8,999 bases of DNA from UBA7803 sp047920935. GTDB taxonomy: Bacteria > Pseudomonadota > Gammaproteobacteria > Pseudomonadales > Azotimanducaceae. Location of the stretch: the NCBI GenBank assembly GCA_047920935.1, contig JBLRXD010000184.1, positions 1-8,999 of the forward strand. The letters are read 5' to 3'. Made by a program: the position numbers and the translations under genes. Below, in pieces: positions 1 through 6,537 of this stretch (position 1 is its first letter; each line of letters starts with the position of its first letter). Below the pieces are notes generated by a model. The model saw only the letters and a list, made by a program, of their open reading frames with translations, was not told the DNA's origin and made no database searches.

Positions 1-393
1 CTCCGGATCCTTGATGGCCTCGATCAGCGGGGCGCGCCCGCGTCGCAGCACCGCCCGATCCGAGCCCGGGTGCTGGATGTGGAAGGCGGCAAAGCCATGG
101 CTTGCCAGATGTCGGCCGAGATATTCCGCGCCATTGCGCGAGCCGCCGAGGCCGTGGGACCACACCACGACCGGCAGCGGTTCGTCGGCGGAACGCGGCA
201 GGTAGAGCTTCCAGGACACCTCCCGGTCATTGCGGCTCGCATCCTTCCAGACTCCGAGCAGCACCACCACCGCGTGGGGCCCGTGTTCGGACTTGTAATC
301 GTCTGCCGGCAAAGATGCTGCGGCAACGGCTGTTCCGCCGAGCATCGACACGGTCAGCAGCAGCGCTCCCAGGTACTTCATCGCTCTGGTCAT
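1..393 (-). CDS. Exported alpha/beta hydrolase, predicted dienelactone hydrolase-like (5' part)
   Basis: Reading leftward from the ATG at 393, the frame stays open for 131 codons and leaves the window, so only the N-terminus is present. The start is supported by GGAG 8 nt upstream; an in-frame ATG at 381 has a weaker site. Residues 1-26 form a Sec signal peptide (K6, hydrophobic run L8-A26 with Ala-rich cleavage region). Residues 72-81 (PLPVVVWSHG) are the first core beta strand leading into an H-G-x-G-G-S-R oxyanion-hole motif at 80-86, followed by Y91-L92-G93, L96-A97-S98-H99-G100 and H108-P109-G110-S111-D112. This pattern is typical of the predicted dienelactone hydrolases (COG4188-like) and related exported esterases. 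The catalytic Ser, Asp and His lie beyond the edge and cannot be checked. The likely role is ester hydrolysis in the periplasm or outside the cell, substrate unknown. It is divergent from the channel gene, and no functional link is evident. Confidence 0.85.
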   Translation of the reverse strand, partial: MTRAMKYLGALLLTVSMLGGTAVAAASLPADDYKSEHGPHAVVVLLGVWKDASRNDREVSWKLYLPRSADEPLPVVVWSHGLGGSRNGAEYLGRHLASHGFAAFHIQHPGSDRAVLRRGRAPLIEAIKDPE

Positions 394-702
394 GGTCAGC
401 TCTCCGGGGTTGCTCGGGCGCCGAAAGGGTTTGATTCGCCTCGCAGTAACACGCCGCGCGCGGATGCCTGGCCTATCTGGCTGGAGGCGGCTCGGGCTCG
501 GCTGGACCGGCTTTTGCAAGCCGGGCCGCCTCTGCCGCGTCGATGGGCCGGGTGCCGTTGTCGATGAGGTGCACCTGAAAGCCTTCTTCACGACCGGACA
601 GTAAAGTCGTTCCCTGTCGACTAGCACATTGGTTAGCAACATTCAGGCCTGTGATCGGCGCAGGGGTGCCCAGTCGGGAGAACGCCGGCCGCGCGGTTTG
701 CA

Positions 703-727
703 TGCGCACACCTGCGCACATAAGGTG
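703..727. promoter_or_regulatory. Paired TGCGCACA repeats with overlapping inverted repeat
   Basis: TGCGCACA occurs at 703-710 and again at 713-720, exactly 10 bp apart, so both copies face the same side of the helix. The first six bases of each (TGCGCA) are a perfect palindrome. Overlapping the second copy is CACCT (709-713), 9 nt, AGGTG (723-727). The site lies 59-83 bp upstream of the channel's GTG start, a plausible operator position. No regulator family is recognised, so a binding function is inference. Confidence 0.3.
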
Positions 728-773
728 AGGCAATCTACTGGACCGCCGGCGTAACCCTCGGCGGTGAAACCGA

Positions 774-778
774 AAGGA
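774..778 (+). promoter_or_regulatory. Ribosome binding site that fixes the GTG start of the channel
   Basis: AAGGA (774-778) ends 7 nt before the GTG at 786, an ideal spacing. It lies 19 nt from the in-frame ATG at 798, which is too far. The GTG is therefore preferred as the start. Confidence 0.6.
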
Positions 779-785
779 CGGCACC

Positions 786-2300
786 GTGACCCACGCAATG
801 CGCCGCAGCCTGTTTGCGCTGCCACTGATGCTGCTTCCCCTGATGGTCGCGGCCGGGGAGACGCAAGCCCCGCCCACCGAGGTCGAGCCTCAGGCCATCG
901 AGCAGATGATCGCCACCCTCGAAGATCCGCAAGCCCGGGCTGAGCTGATCGGCGAGCTGCGGGTTCTGCTGGAAGCCGAGCGTGCGCGTGCGGATGGCGA
1001 GGCGGAAGGGCTGCCGCTCACCGGTGGTGAGCTGGTCGACACGTTGCGCGACCTGGTTGCCGATGTCTGGGGCGCGATCACCTCGGTGGATCCGCGGCAG
1101 CTGCTGGTTTCCCTCGGCGTGACGCTGCTCATCGCCATCGTTGCCGTGATGCTGCGCTGGATGATCGTGCGGCTGTTGCAACACGCCTATGCGCGGCTGA
1201 CAGGATCCGCCGCGCTGCCGCCGGACAACCTCGTGGATCTCGCCCGCGTCGAGCCCGAAGCGGCTGGCCTGGCCGCCCGGGGGCGGGTGAAGCTGCCGGC
1301 CGCTCTCACCCGACTCATCGATCTGATCATCGCCGTGCTCGCGGTGGCGTTGATTGCCGAGAGCTGGGGCGCGGGGATTGGTGAGCTACTGGGCACCGAC
1401 ATCGGCGCGCGCATCGCTGAGGCGGGCCTGGCGCTCGGCCTGATTCTGCTGCTGACCTCGGTGGCGTGGCATATGTCCGGGCTGGTGGTCGCGCGCTTGC
1501 TGGCGGTGGCCGGCCATCGCGGCGACGAACGTCGGGCGCGGCGGGTGGACACCCTCGCGCCGCTGCTGCGCACCGTGCTGCAGGTAATCATCGCCGTGCT
1601 CGCGGCGCTGCTGATCCTCGCGGAGCTGGGTGTCAACATCACCCCGCTGCTGGCTGGCGCCGGCGTGCTTGGGCTCGCCATCGGTTTCGGCGCGCAATCG
1701 CTGGTGAAGGACGTCATCACCGGCGTTACCATTCTGCTCGAAGACGGCGCCACCCTGGGCGACGTGGTCGACGTAGCCGGTCACGTCGGCGTGGTCGAAG
1801 ACATGCGTCTGCGCATCATGCAGCTGCGCGATCTTGCCGGCATCGTTCACCTGATTCCCTATGGCGAAGTCACCTCGATCATGAATTACACCAAGGATTT
1901 TTCTTTCTATCTGATGGACGTGGGCGTGGCGTACCGGGAAGACACCGACGAGGTCTGCGCTGCGCTGCACGAGGTGGCCGAAGAGCTCAGCCGCGACCCG
2001 GAGTTTGGCGGCGACATTCTCGTGCCCCTGGAGATTCTCGGCGTTGACAAGGTTGCCGACAGCGCGATGGTGATCAAGGCGCGCATCAAGACCAAAGCCG
2101 GACGGCAGTGGGCTACCGGGCGGGAGTTCAACCGCCGCATGAAGAAGCTGTTCGACGCGCGCGGCATCGAAATCCCGTTCCCGCACACTACCGTTTACTT
2201 CGGCGAGCCGAAGCAGGGTGTGGCACCACCGGCGCGGCTGACCATTGCCGATGCCATCAAACAGGATGCCGCCAACCAGGATGCCGCCAACCAGGAGTAG
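786..2300 (+). CDS. MscS-family mechanosensitive ion channel
   Basis: This 504-aa inner-membrane protein should open under membrane tension to release solutes during hypo-osmotic shock. Residues 1-28 look like a signal peptide, followed by an Ala/Glu-rich, probably helical periplasmic stretch (about 31-75). Hydrophobic segments lie at about 105-128, 175-192, 213-240 and 262-282. The diagnostic pore helix and hinge follow at 284-310 (N-I-T-P-L-L-A-G-A-G, then L-A-I-G-F-G-A-Q-S-L-V-K-D). The cytoplasmic beta domain starts at about 311-330 and contains V-I-P-Y-G-E-like (H-L-I-P-Y-G, 355-360); I-P-F-P (463-466) closes the vestibule domain. The size and the exported N-terminal extension recall YbiO-like channels rather than the short 286-residue MscS. 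The C-terminus ends in a duplicated Q-D-A-A-N tail. The start is GTG, chosen for its Shine-Dalgarno spacing. The next gene on the same strand starts 86 bp downstream, so co-transcription is possible. Confidence 0.95.
   Translation: MTHAMRRSLFALPLMLLPLMVAAGETQAPPTEVEPQAIEQMIATLEDPQARAELIGELRVLLEAERARADGEAEGLPLTGGELVDTLRDLVADVWGAITSVDPRQLLVSLGVTLLIAIVAVMLRWMIVRLLQHAYARLTGSAALPPDNLVDLARVEPEAAGLAARGRVKLPAALTRLIDLIIAVLAVALIAESWGAGIGELLGTDIGARIAEAGLALGLILLLTSVAWHMSGLVVARLLAVAGHRGDERRARRVDTLAPLLRTVLQVIIAVLAALLILAELGVNITPLLAGAGVLGLAIGFGAQSLVKDVITGVTILLEDGATLGDVVDVAGHVGVVEDMRLRIMQLRDLAGIVHLIPYGEVTSIMNYTKDFSFYLMDVGVAYREDTDEVCAALHEVAEELSRDPEFGGDILVPLEILGVDKVADSAMVIKARIKTKAGRQWATGREFNRRMKKLFDARGIEIPFPHTTVYFGEPKQGVAPPARLTIADAIKQDAANQDAANQE
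2262..2296 (+). repeat. 15-bp tandem duplication in the channel's C-terminal codons
   Basis: The unit CAGGATGCCGCCAAC is present at 2262-2276 and 2277-2291, followed by a partial third copy CAGGA (2292-2296). It encodes Q-D-A-A-N twice, then Q-E and the stop. The unit is in frame, so copy-number change would only lengthen or shorten the tail. Confidence 0.9.
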
Positions 2301-2312
2301 CCGCAGCTGGGA

Positions 2313-2331
2313 TTGACGGGCCCACCGTCGA
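2313..2331 (+). other. Stem-loop between channel and sulfotransferase-like gene
   Basis: TTGACGG (2313-2319) pairs with CCGTCGA (2325-2331) around the 5-nt loop GCCCA; one of the seven pairs is U-G in RNA. It begins 13 nt after the channel stop codon. No T-tract follows, so it is not a standard intrinsic terminator; it could act as an RNA processing or stability element, or be incidental. Confidence 0.3.
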
Positions 2332-2374
2332 CTTGAGAAGGTTGCGGGCGACGCTCTGTGAGACCACCGGATCG

Positions 2375-2381
2375 AAGGAGG
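2375..2381 (+). promoter_or_regulatory. Perfect Shine-Dalgarno site in front of an AUA codon
   Basis: AAGGAGG (2375-2381) is fully complementary to the 16S anti-Shine-Dalgarno sequence and ends 5 nt before ATA (2387-2389). No ATG, GTG or TTG lies at a usable distance from it in any frame, and the following frame encodes a well-formed protein. This site decides the start of the sulfotransferase-like gene. Confidence 0.65.
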
Positions 2382-2386
2382 CAGCG

Positions 2387-3253
2387 ATAACCACGCAACC
2401 GTTCGTCAATCACCTCGAAGTCAGGCTAGTTGGCATGTCGCGCAGCGGCAACCACGCCCTGATCAACTGGATGCTGGCGCAGGCCCAGGGCCGCTCCTGC
2501 TTCCTCAACTGCACAGAGCCCGGACACAACCCCTTCACCAGCGCGCGTCCCCAGGACGACGGCGCGGTGTGCCGCGCGAACTATGCCGACTTCGATCTGC
2601 AGCGCGAGCAGAGGGGCCGCTTCAGCAGCAAGGATCTGCTCATCTACTCGCACGAAGACTGTTTTCTCGGCAGCCTGCGCAAGCGCGAGGCCGAAGCCCA
2701 ACACGACCTGTGGCTGGGGCGCTCGCGGCGACGGCTCGACGTGCTGTTGCTGCGGGATCCGTTCAACCTGTTCGCCAGCCGGTTGAAGGCGCAGTTGCAG
2801 CCGGGCAACCACGCCACCGCGCTGCGCATCTGGAAGCAGCACGCCCGGGAGTTTCTCGGTCTGGGTCGCCACCTGGGCGCCGACCGGGTGGTCGTCAGCT
2901 ACAACCGCTGGGTTCGAGACCACGAGTACCGCCGGGATCTCGCCGAGCTGCTCGAGCTGGAGTTCACCGACGCAGGGCGTCTGGAGGTTCCGCAGGTGGC
3001 CAGCGGCAGCTCGTTCGACGGCTTGAAGTTTCACGGCCGCGCTGCCGACATGGCGGTAACCGAACGCTGGCGCTGGTTGGATCAATTTTTCTGCCCTTCG
3101 GAGTTGTTCGACGCGCAGACGCTCGAGCTGGGCGAGCGCATCTTCGGCAGGATCTGCTCGAGCGCCTTCCGCGCCCGCATCCTGACGTCGACGCTGAGCT
3201 CCGGCGCTGGCGCGGGTGCGGCGGCGGCCGAGGGCGCCGGACTCGCCAGCTGA
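2387..3253 (+). CDS. Sulfotransferase-like P-loop protein with probable AUA start
   Basis: The protein is 288 aa if it starts at ATA 2387. After a short N-terminus comes a beta strand (L10-E-V-R-L-V15) leading into G-M-S-R-S-G-N-H (16-23) and W28, which fits the 5'-phosphosulfate-binding loop of PAPS-dependent sulfotransferases. L-L-L-R-D-P (120-125) with S131-R132 matches the 3'-phosphate-binding strand and helix (R...S). A W-x-x-H region and V-V-V-S-Y-N-R-W follow, as in sulfotransferase-fold proteins of bacteria. The C-terminal 25 residues are Gly/Ala-rich and probably disordered. The predicted reaction is transfer of sulfate from PAPS to a hydroxyl or amine; the acceptor is unknown, and a non-catalytic P-loop relative is possible. 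No signal peptide is seen, so it is probably cytoplasmic. The frame is open back to 2108, but that would overlap the channel gene by 193 bp. The first in-frame ATG (2435) lacks a Shine-Dalgarno site and would remove the first strand. The gene lies 86 bp behind the channel. Confidence 0.75.
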   Translation: MTTQPFVNHLEVRLVGMSRSGNHALINWMLAQAQGRSCFLNCTEPGHNPFTSARPQDDGAVCRANYADFDLQREQRGRFSSKDLLIYSHEDCFLGSLRKREAEAQHDLWLGRSRRRLDVLLLRDPFNLFASRLKAQLQPGNHATALRIWKQHAREFLGLGRHLGADRVVVSYNRWVRDHEYRRDLAELLELEFTDAGRLEVPQVASGSSFDGLKFHGRAADMAVTERWRWLDQFFCPSELFDAQTLELGERIFGRICSSAFRARILTSTLSSGAGAGAAAAEGAGLAS

Positions 3254-3278
3254 GGAAAGCCGGCTCGCCCTGCGCCAC

Positions 3279-3334
3279 CTCTGTCCAACAACTTGCTCGC
3301 TGGTTGCGCGATCTCTTGACAGCGGGGCCGGGTT
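3279..3334 (+). promoter_or_regulatory. Two-block element shared by both receptor leaders, copy 1
   Basis: CTCTGTCCAACAA (3279-3291) is followed after 24 nt by CTCTTGACAG; the TTGACA core sits at 3316-3321. Both blocks are identical, in the same order and nearly the same spacing, upstream of the second receptor. Weaker similarity continues for about 12 nt past the second block. The element begins 26 nt after the preceding stop codon and 223 nt before the receptor ATG. TTGACA resembles a sigma-70 -35 box, but no matching -10 follows in either copy, so a regulator site or an RNA leader element is equally possible. Confidence 0.5.
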
Positions 3335-3371
3335 AGATGCAACGTGTTTCAAAATGATTCGAAAGCGTGAC

Positions 3372-3389
3372 TTCGCGTACACGCGCGAA
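3372..3389. promoter_or_regulatory. Inverted repeat TTCGCG-N6-CGCGAA
   Basis: A perfect 6-bp inverted repeat with a 6-bp spacer lies 113-130 bp upstream of the first receptor's start, inside the AT-rich part of its leader. The geometry suits a dimeric repressor operator. I found no counterpart in the second receptor's leader. Confidence 0.35.
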
Positions 3390-3501
3390 TGCAACCAAAA
3401 GTTAGAGTCATGAAGGTACGGAGGCGAAGCAGCGACAAGATCAAGCTCAAGAATCGTCAAACTAGTCAATGAATAGCAAATAAGCCGCGGGGAGAGGGTT
3501 T

Positions 3502-6500
3502 ATGAAGAAGTTGTCTGTGCCCAGCATAGTCATGGGCGGCGTCGCCTGTGCAATCACAGGGATGGGCCTTTCCAGCCCACGGGCGATAGCCGCAGAACCA
3601 GTTCTGGAAGAGATCATAGTTACGGGTTCGTACATCCGCCGCACAACGGCGGACTCACCATCGCCACTGACGGTGATCGGCCGTTCCGATCTGGAGGAAA
3701 TCGGCGCCATCGAGATTGCCGATGTCGTCAACCGGCTCACGTTCAATTCCGGCGCGAAGAACGTCACCGACCCGTTCAGCGGCGGCGATGCCAGTGCCGG
3801 CGACACCAACATCAACATCCGCAACCTTGGTTTGGGCGCCACCCTGGTGCTGCTCGACGGCAAACGCACCGTCGCGTCCAGCACAGACACCAACGGAAAC
3901 ACGTTCGTCCCGCTGAGCACGCTGATTCCGACGATCGGCATCGAACGGATGGAGATCATCAAGGACGGCGCCTCCGCACTCTACGGCTCGGATGCCATCG
4001 CCGGCGTCGTCAACGTGATCTCCCGGCAGGGTTTCGAGGGGGTGGAGTTTTCAGCAGATTACCGCGTCGATCAGGAGACTCGGGTGCAGGAGGACATCAC
4101 CCTGTCGGGAATCTGGGGATTGCAGGGCGAGCGCGGTTCACTTGTGGTCTCGGCGGAATTCCTCAACCGAGAGGGTCTGCGTCGCTCCAAGCGCATCGGT
4201 GACTTCGGCAAGGGCGCGATTTCGACGTCTGGATTTCCCGGCAACTTCGTCCCCGTCAACCCGGCGATGGTCGGGCCTTGGCTGACGGGCGGCGGCATCG
4301 CCACCGGCATCGGTGGGCCGGTGGTCGGTGATCTCGACTGCGAGGTGGTCGACCAGATCCACCGGGGATTCGGAAACAAGACATTCGACGCATTCCGTTC
4401 GCCGCTACCGCAAACTGGTCCCAGCCTCGATCGGCTCGGGGGCTGTATTTCCAACACCGCTTCGGCGTTTCACATCGTCGGCGAGGAAGAGCGATTCCTC
4501 AGTCATGCAAGTGCTGAGTGGGAGCTGAGTGAGGCGCATACGCTGTACGGCTCCGTGAGTTTTTCCGACCAGGACTTCACCCAGGGCGGCACTCTGAACG
4601 CGGTGATCAGTTTCCCTGTGGTGCCGAACACCAGTCCGGGGCTTATCAATGATGCCGCCCGGCGTGGCATCGATATCGACGACTTGAGCGACGGGGTGAC
4701 GATGTTCACACGTCCGCTGTTTCAGGAGCCGACGCGGCTGGAAGACGTAAGAACCAGGCAGGAAGATCGGCGCGCATTGCACAACGAATGGCGCGTTCTC
4801 TTCGGGGCGCGCGGCGACCTGCCTGTAGGCAACGGCTGGTACTACGATACGTCGTTCAACTTTGCCAAGCGGCGGACGTCCTCCACCAACCAGGGTGACA
4901 CCAAAGCTCAGAACGTGAATCTGGCGGTGAATGGATTCGGCGGCCAGCAGTGCGACCCGCTCACGGGAACAGCTGGCAGCGGCAATCTCGGTACTGGCAA
5001 TTGCTTCTACTTCAATCCGTTTGCCAGTTCTGCGATCAAGCCTGACGGCACGCTCCAAGATGATCCGTTGCTGAAGAACCCTGAGTCGCTGCTGCGCTGG
5101 ATGATCGGTGACATCCGTGGGGTATCGGAGTTCGACCAGAAGGTTTTCGATGCCGTGGTGGCAGGTGACCTCGTCACTTTGCCAAACGGCTTACCGCTCG
5201 GCTTGGCGGTGGGGGTGCAGTACCGCGAAGAGAGCGCTTTTTCGGACGCCGATGCAGATTCAAACTCGTTCAACTTTTCCTTCATCTTCGGTGCCGAGGA
5301 TTGGGAAGGAACGGAAAAGATCAGCGCAGTCTTCGCCGAACTGGCGATTCCGGTGACGGATCGTCTTGAGTTCCAGCTCGCCGGTCGATATGAGAGCTTC
5401 GATGAGTTGGGTGAAAGCAGCTTCGACCCGAAATTGACGATGCTGTGGAACGTGCGTGACGATCTGACTTTGCGGGCATCCACGGGCACGTCTTTTCGCG
5501 CCGGGTCGTTGCGGCAGCGGTTCGGAGCGAGCACGCAGTTGATCAACGTATCGGATGTCGCCTTCAGCAATACCTCGGTTGTCTTTCGACCGATCATCAC
5601 GCGAGGCAACCTCGACTTGACCCCGGAAGAAGCCTTCGTCTGGAATGTCGGCTTTTCGTGGGCGCCCGATTCCGGCGTCCTTGAAGGGCTGAGTGTCGAT
5701 GCCGATTTCTACTACTACGACTACGACGATCTCATCACGGCACAGGGCTTCGGCGAATTGCTGACCTTGGACGTGGCGCAGCGCTGCCCCCAGGGAACTC
5801 GCGACGCAGCGGACCCGGCGGGTGATCCCGGCGTGCCGCTCTGTGGATTTCAGTCGGCTACCAACGAGGTCATCAGCATCGGCGAAGGTATCCCGCAAGT
5901 GGTACGCGGGGCCGACCTCAAGCTGATCCGGCTCGAGAATGACTTCGTCAACGCGCAATCGCTGGAGACCAGCGGCCTCGATCTGTCGGTAGGCTATCGG
6001 TGGTCGACCAGTAATCTGGGGATGTTCAATACCAGGCTCAACGGTAGCTGGACGCGATCCTACGATTTGACGCTGCCGAGCGGGGCGAAGGTGGATGGTG
6101 TCGGCTCGCGCAACTTCGGCAACTCGATCGGCCGCACGCTGCCTGAGTTTCGCGTCAACGCCAGCCTCGGCTGGATGCGTGACAGGCACTCGAGCTTCGT
6201 CCAAGTCAGGTATATCGACAGCTACGAAAACGACGAGCGCCGCGACGCGGCCGGCAACGTTGGCGACCTGTTGCGTGCCGCGGCCATGGGGTTGAACCCG
6301 CAGAACAGCCACCAGTCCAGCATGACCGTGTGGGACGCGCAGTACACGTTCGAACTGCCCGGATTCGGTGCGGTAGCAGAGGGTAGCCGGCTAACCATTG
6401 GGGGTAACAACATCTTCAACCGAAAGCCGCCGCGCTTGAACTTCAGCTCGGATTTCGATCCGTTCGTGCATGACCCGCGTGGTGCTGTCTGGTACGCGCG

Positions 6501-6519
6501 CTACACCATGCAGCTGTAG
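3502..6519 (+). CDS. TonB-dependent outer-membrane receptor, first paralogue
   Basis: This complete 1005-aa protein should import a substrate across the outer membrane using TonB-ExbBD energy. Residues 1-31 are a signal peptide (K2-K3, hydrophobic core, A-I-A-A cleavage region). E36-E-I-I-V-T-G42 serves as TonB box, followed by S-Y-I-R-R and S-P-S-P-L-T-V-I (52-59) entering the plug. Plug hallmarks are N-I-R-N-L-G (105-110), L-V-L-L-D-G-K-R (115-122), I-E-R-M-E-I-I-K-D-G-A-S-A-L-Y-G-S (147-163) and G-V-V-N-V-I (168-173). The rest, about 800 residues, is the beta barrel, ending in Y-A-R-Y-T-M-Q-L; the terminal residue is Leu rather than the usual Phe or Trp. Apart from C16 in the signal peptide there are six Cys in three close pairs (280/315, 484/501, 762/781), probably disulfide-closed surface loops. 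The start has GGAG at 7 nt. The size fits the large Xanthomonas/Caulobacter-type receptors; the substrate (siderophore, sugar, peptide or other) cannot be assigned. Confidence 0.93.
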   Translation: MKKLSVPSIVMGGVACAITGMGLSSPRAIAAEPVLEEIIVTGSYIRRTTADSPSPLTVIGRSDLEEIGAIEIADVVNRLTFNSGAKNVTDPFSGGDASAGDTNINIRNLGLGATLVLLDGKRTVASSTDTNGNTFVPLSTLIPTIGIERMEIIKDGASALYGSDAIAGVVNVISRQGFEGVEFSADYRVDQETRVQEDITLSGIWGLQGERGSLVVSAEFLNREGLRRSKRIGDFGKGAISTSGFPGNFVPVNPAMVGPWLTGGGIATGIGGPVVGDLDCEVVDQIHRGFGNKTFDAFRSPLPQTGPSLDRLGGCISNTASAFHIVGEEERFLSHASAEWELSEAHTLYGSVSFSDQDFTQGGTLNAVISFPVVPNTSPGLINDAARRGIDIDDLSDGVTMFTRPLFQEPTRLEDVRTRQEDRRALHNEWRVLFGARGDLPVGNGWYYDTSFNFAKRRTSSTNQGDTKAQNVNLAVNGFGGQQCDPLTGTAGSGNLGTGNCFYFNPFASSAIKPDGTLQDDPLLKNPESLLRWMIGDIRGVSEFDQKVFDAVVAGDLVTLPNGLPLGLAVGVQYREESAFSDADADSNSFNFSFIFGAEDWEGTEKISAVFAELAIPVTDRLEFQLAGRYESFDELGESSFDPKLTMLWNVRDDLTLRASTGTSFRAGSLRQRFGASTQLINVSDVAFSNTSVVFRPIITRGNLDLTPEEAFVWNVGFSWAPDSGVLEGLSVDADFYYYDYDDLITAQGFGELLTLDVAQRCPQGTRDAADPAGDPGVPLCGFQSATNEVISIGEGIPQVVRGADLKLIRLENDFVNAQSLETSGLDLSVGYRWSTSNLGMFNTRLNGSWTRSYDLTLPSGAKVDGVGSRNFGNSIGRTLPEFRVNASLGWMRDRHSSFVQVRYIDSYENDERRDAAGNVGDLLRAAAMGLNPQNSHQSSMTVWDAQYTFELPGFGAVAEGSRLTIGGNNIFNRKPPRLNFSSDFDPFVHDPRGAVWYARYTMQL

Positions 6520-6537
6520 GCGGGATGGTCTAAGTAG

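Larger units (their letters stand above)
394..785. other. Divergent intergenic region between hydrolase and MscS-type channel
   Basis: These 392 bp separate two divergent genes and should hold both promoters, but I see no convincing -35/-10 pair on either strand. Visible structure: a GC-rich hairpin at 507-524 (arms CCGGCTT and AAGCCGG, loop TTGC), flanked further out by GGCGG (486-490) and CCGCC (526-530); and repeats near 703-727, listed separately. The minus strand also carries a 33-codon open frame (574-473) with a GTG start, AAGG 7 nt upstream and GC-rich third positions. It could be a tiny gene or the decayed end of one, and it contains the hairpin; support is too weak to call it. Confidence 0.6.
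3254..3501 (+). promoter_or_regulatory. Leader and promoter region of the first TonB-dependent receptor
   Basis: These 248 bp carry no credible gene. The first part holds the two-block element shared with the second receptor (listed separately). The middle (about 3340-3410) is clearly AT-richer than its surroundings and contains the inverted repeat at 3372-3389, so the promoter probably lies here, although no canonical -10 sits 16-19 bp after the TTGACA at 3316. Near the gene, TCAA recurs at 3441, 3447, 3457 and 3466. GGAG (3491-3494) ends 7 nt before the receptor ATG. Confidence 0.55.

Noticed and set aside
507..524. Intrinsic terminator at the CCGGCTT/AAGCCGG hairpin
   Set aside because: The 7-bp stem is perfect, but there is no T-tract on either side and no gene ends nearby on either strand.
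70..567. 165-codon plus-strand frame over the hydrolase and the intergenic region
   Set aside because: It is antisense to a gene with a signal peptide and oxyanion-hole motif, and its product has no coherent features.
394..642. In-frame upstream extension of the hydrolase to an ATG at 642
   Set aside because: The frame is open, but the signal peptide begins at 393 with its own GGAG, and the extension is Arg/Pro-rich with no domain.
1386..2186. 266-codon open frame antisense to the channel gene
   Set aside because: It mirrors the codon structure of the strongly supported MscS-family gene; such antisense frames are expected in high-GC DNA. No Shine-Dalgarno site or recognisable domain.
2108..2386. 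N-terminal extension of the sulfotransferase-like gene to an ATG at 2108
   Set aside because: It would overlap the channel gene by 193 bp, encode a shadow of its C-terminus, and ignore the AAGGAGG at 2375.
3316..3344. Canonical sigma-70 promoter starting at TTGACA 3316
   Set aside because: The hexamer is perfect as a -35, but no TATAAT-like sequence lies 16-19 bp downstream here or in the matching copy at 7156.
2426..3469. 347-codon open frame antisense to the sulfotransferase-like gene
   Set aside because: Gln/Ala/Arg-rich product typical of a reverse-strand shadow. The plus frame has a perfect Shine-Dalgarno site and fold motifs.
5260..6312. 350-codon open frame antisense to the first receptor
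   Set aside because: The receptor reading frame is complete and carries family motifs across the same region; the antisense product shows no domain or signal peptide.
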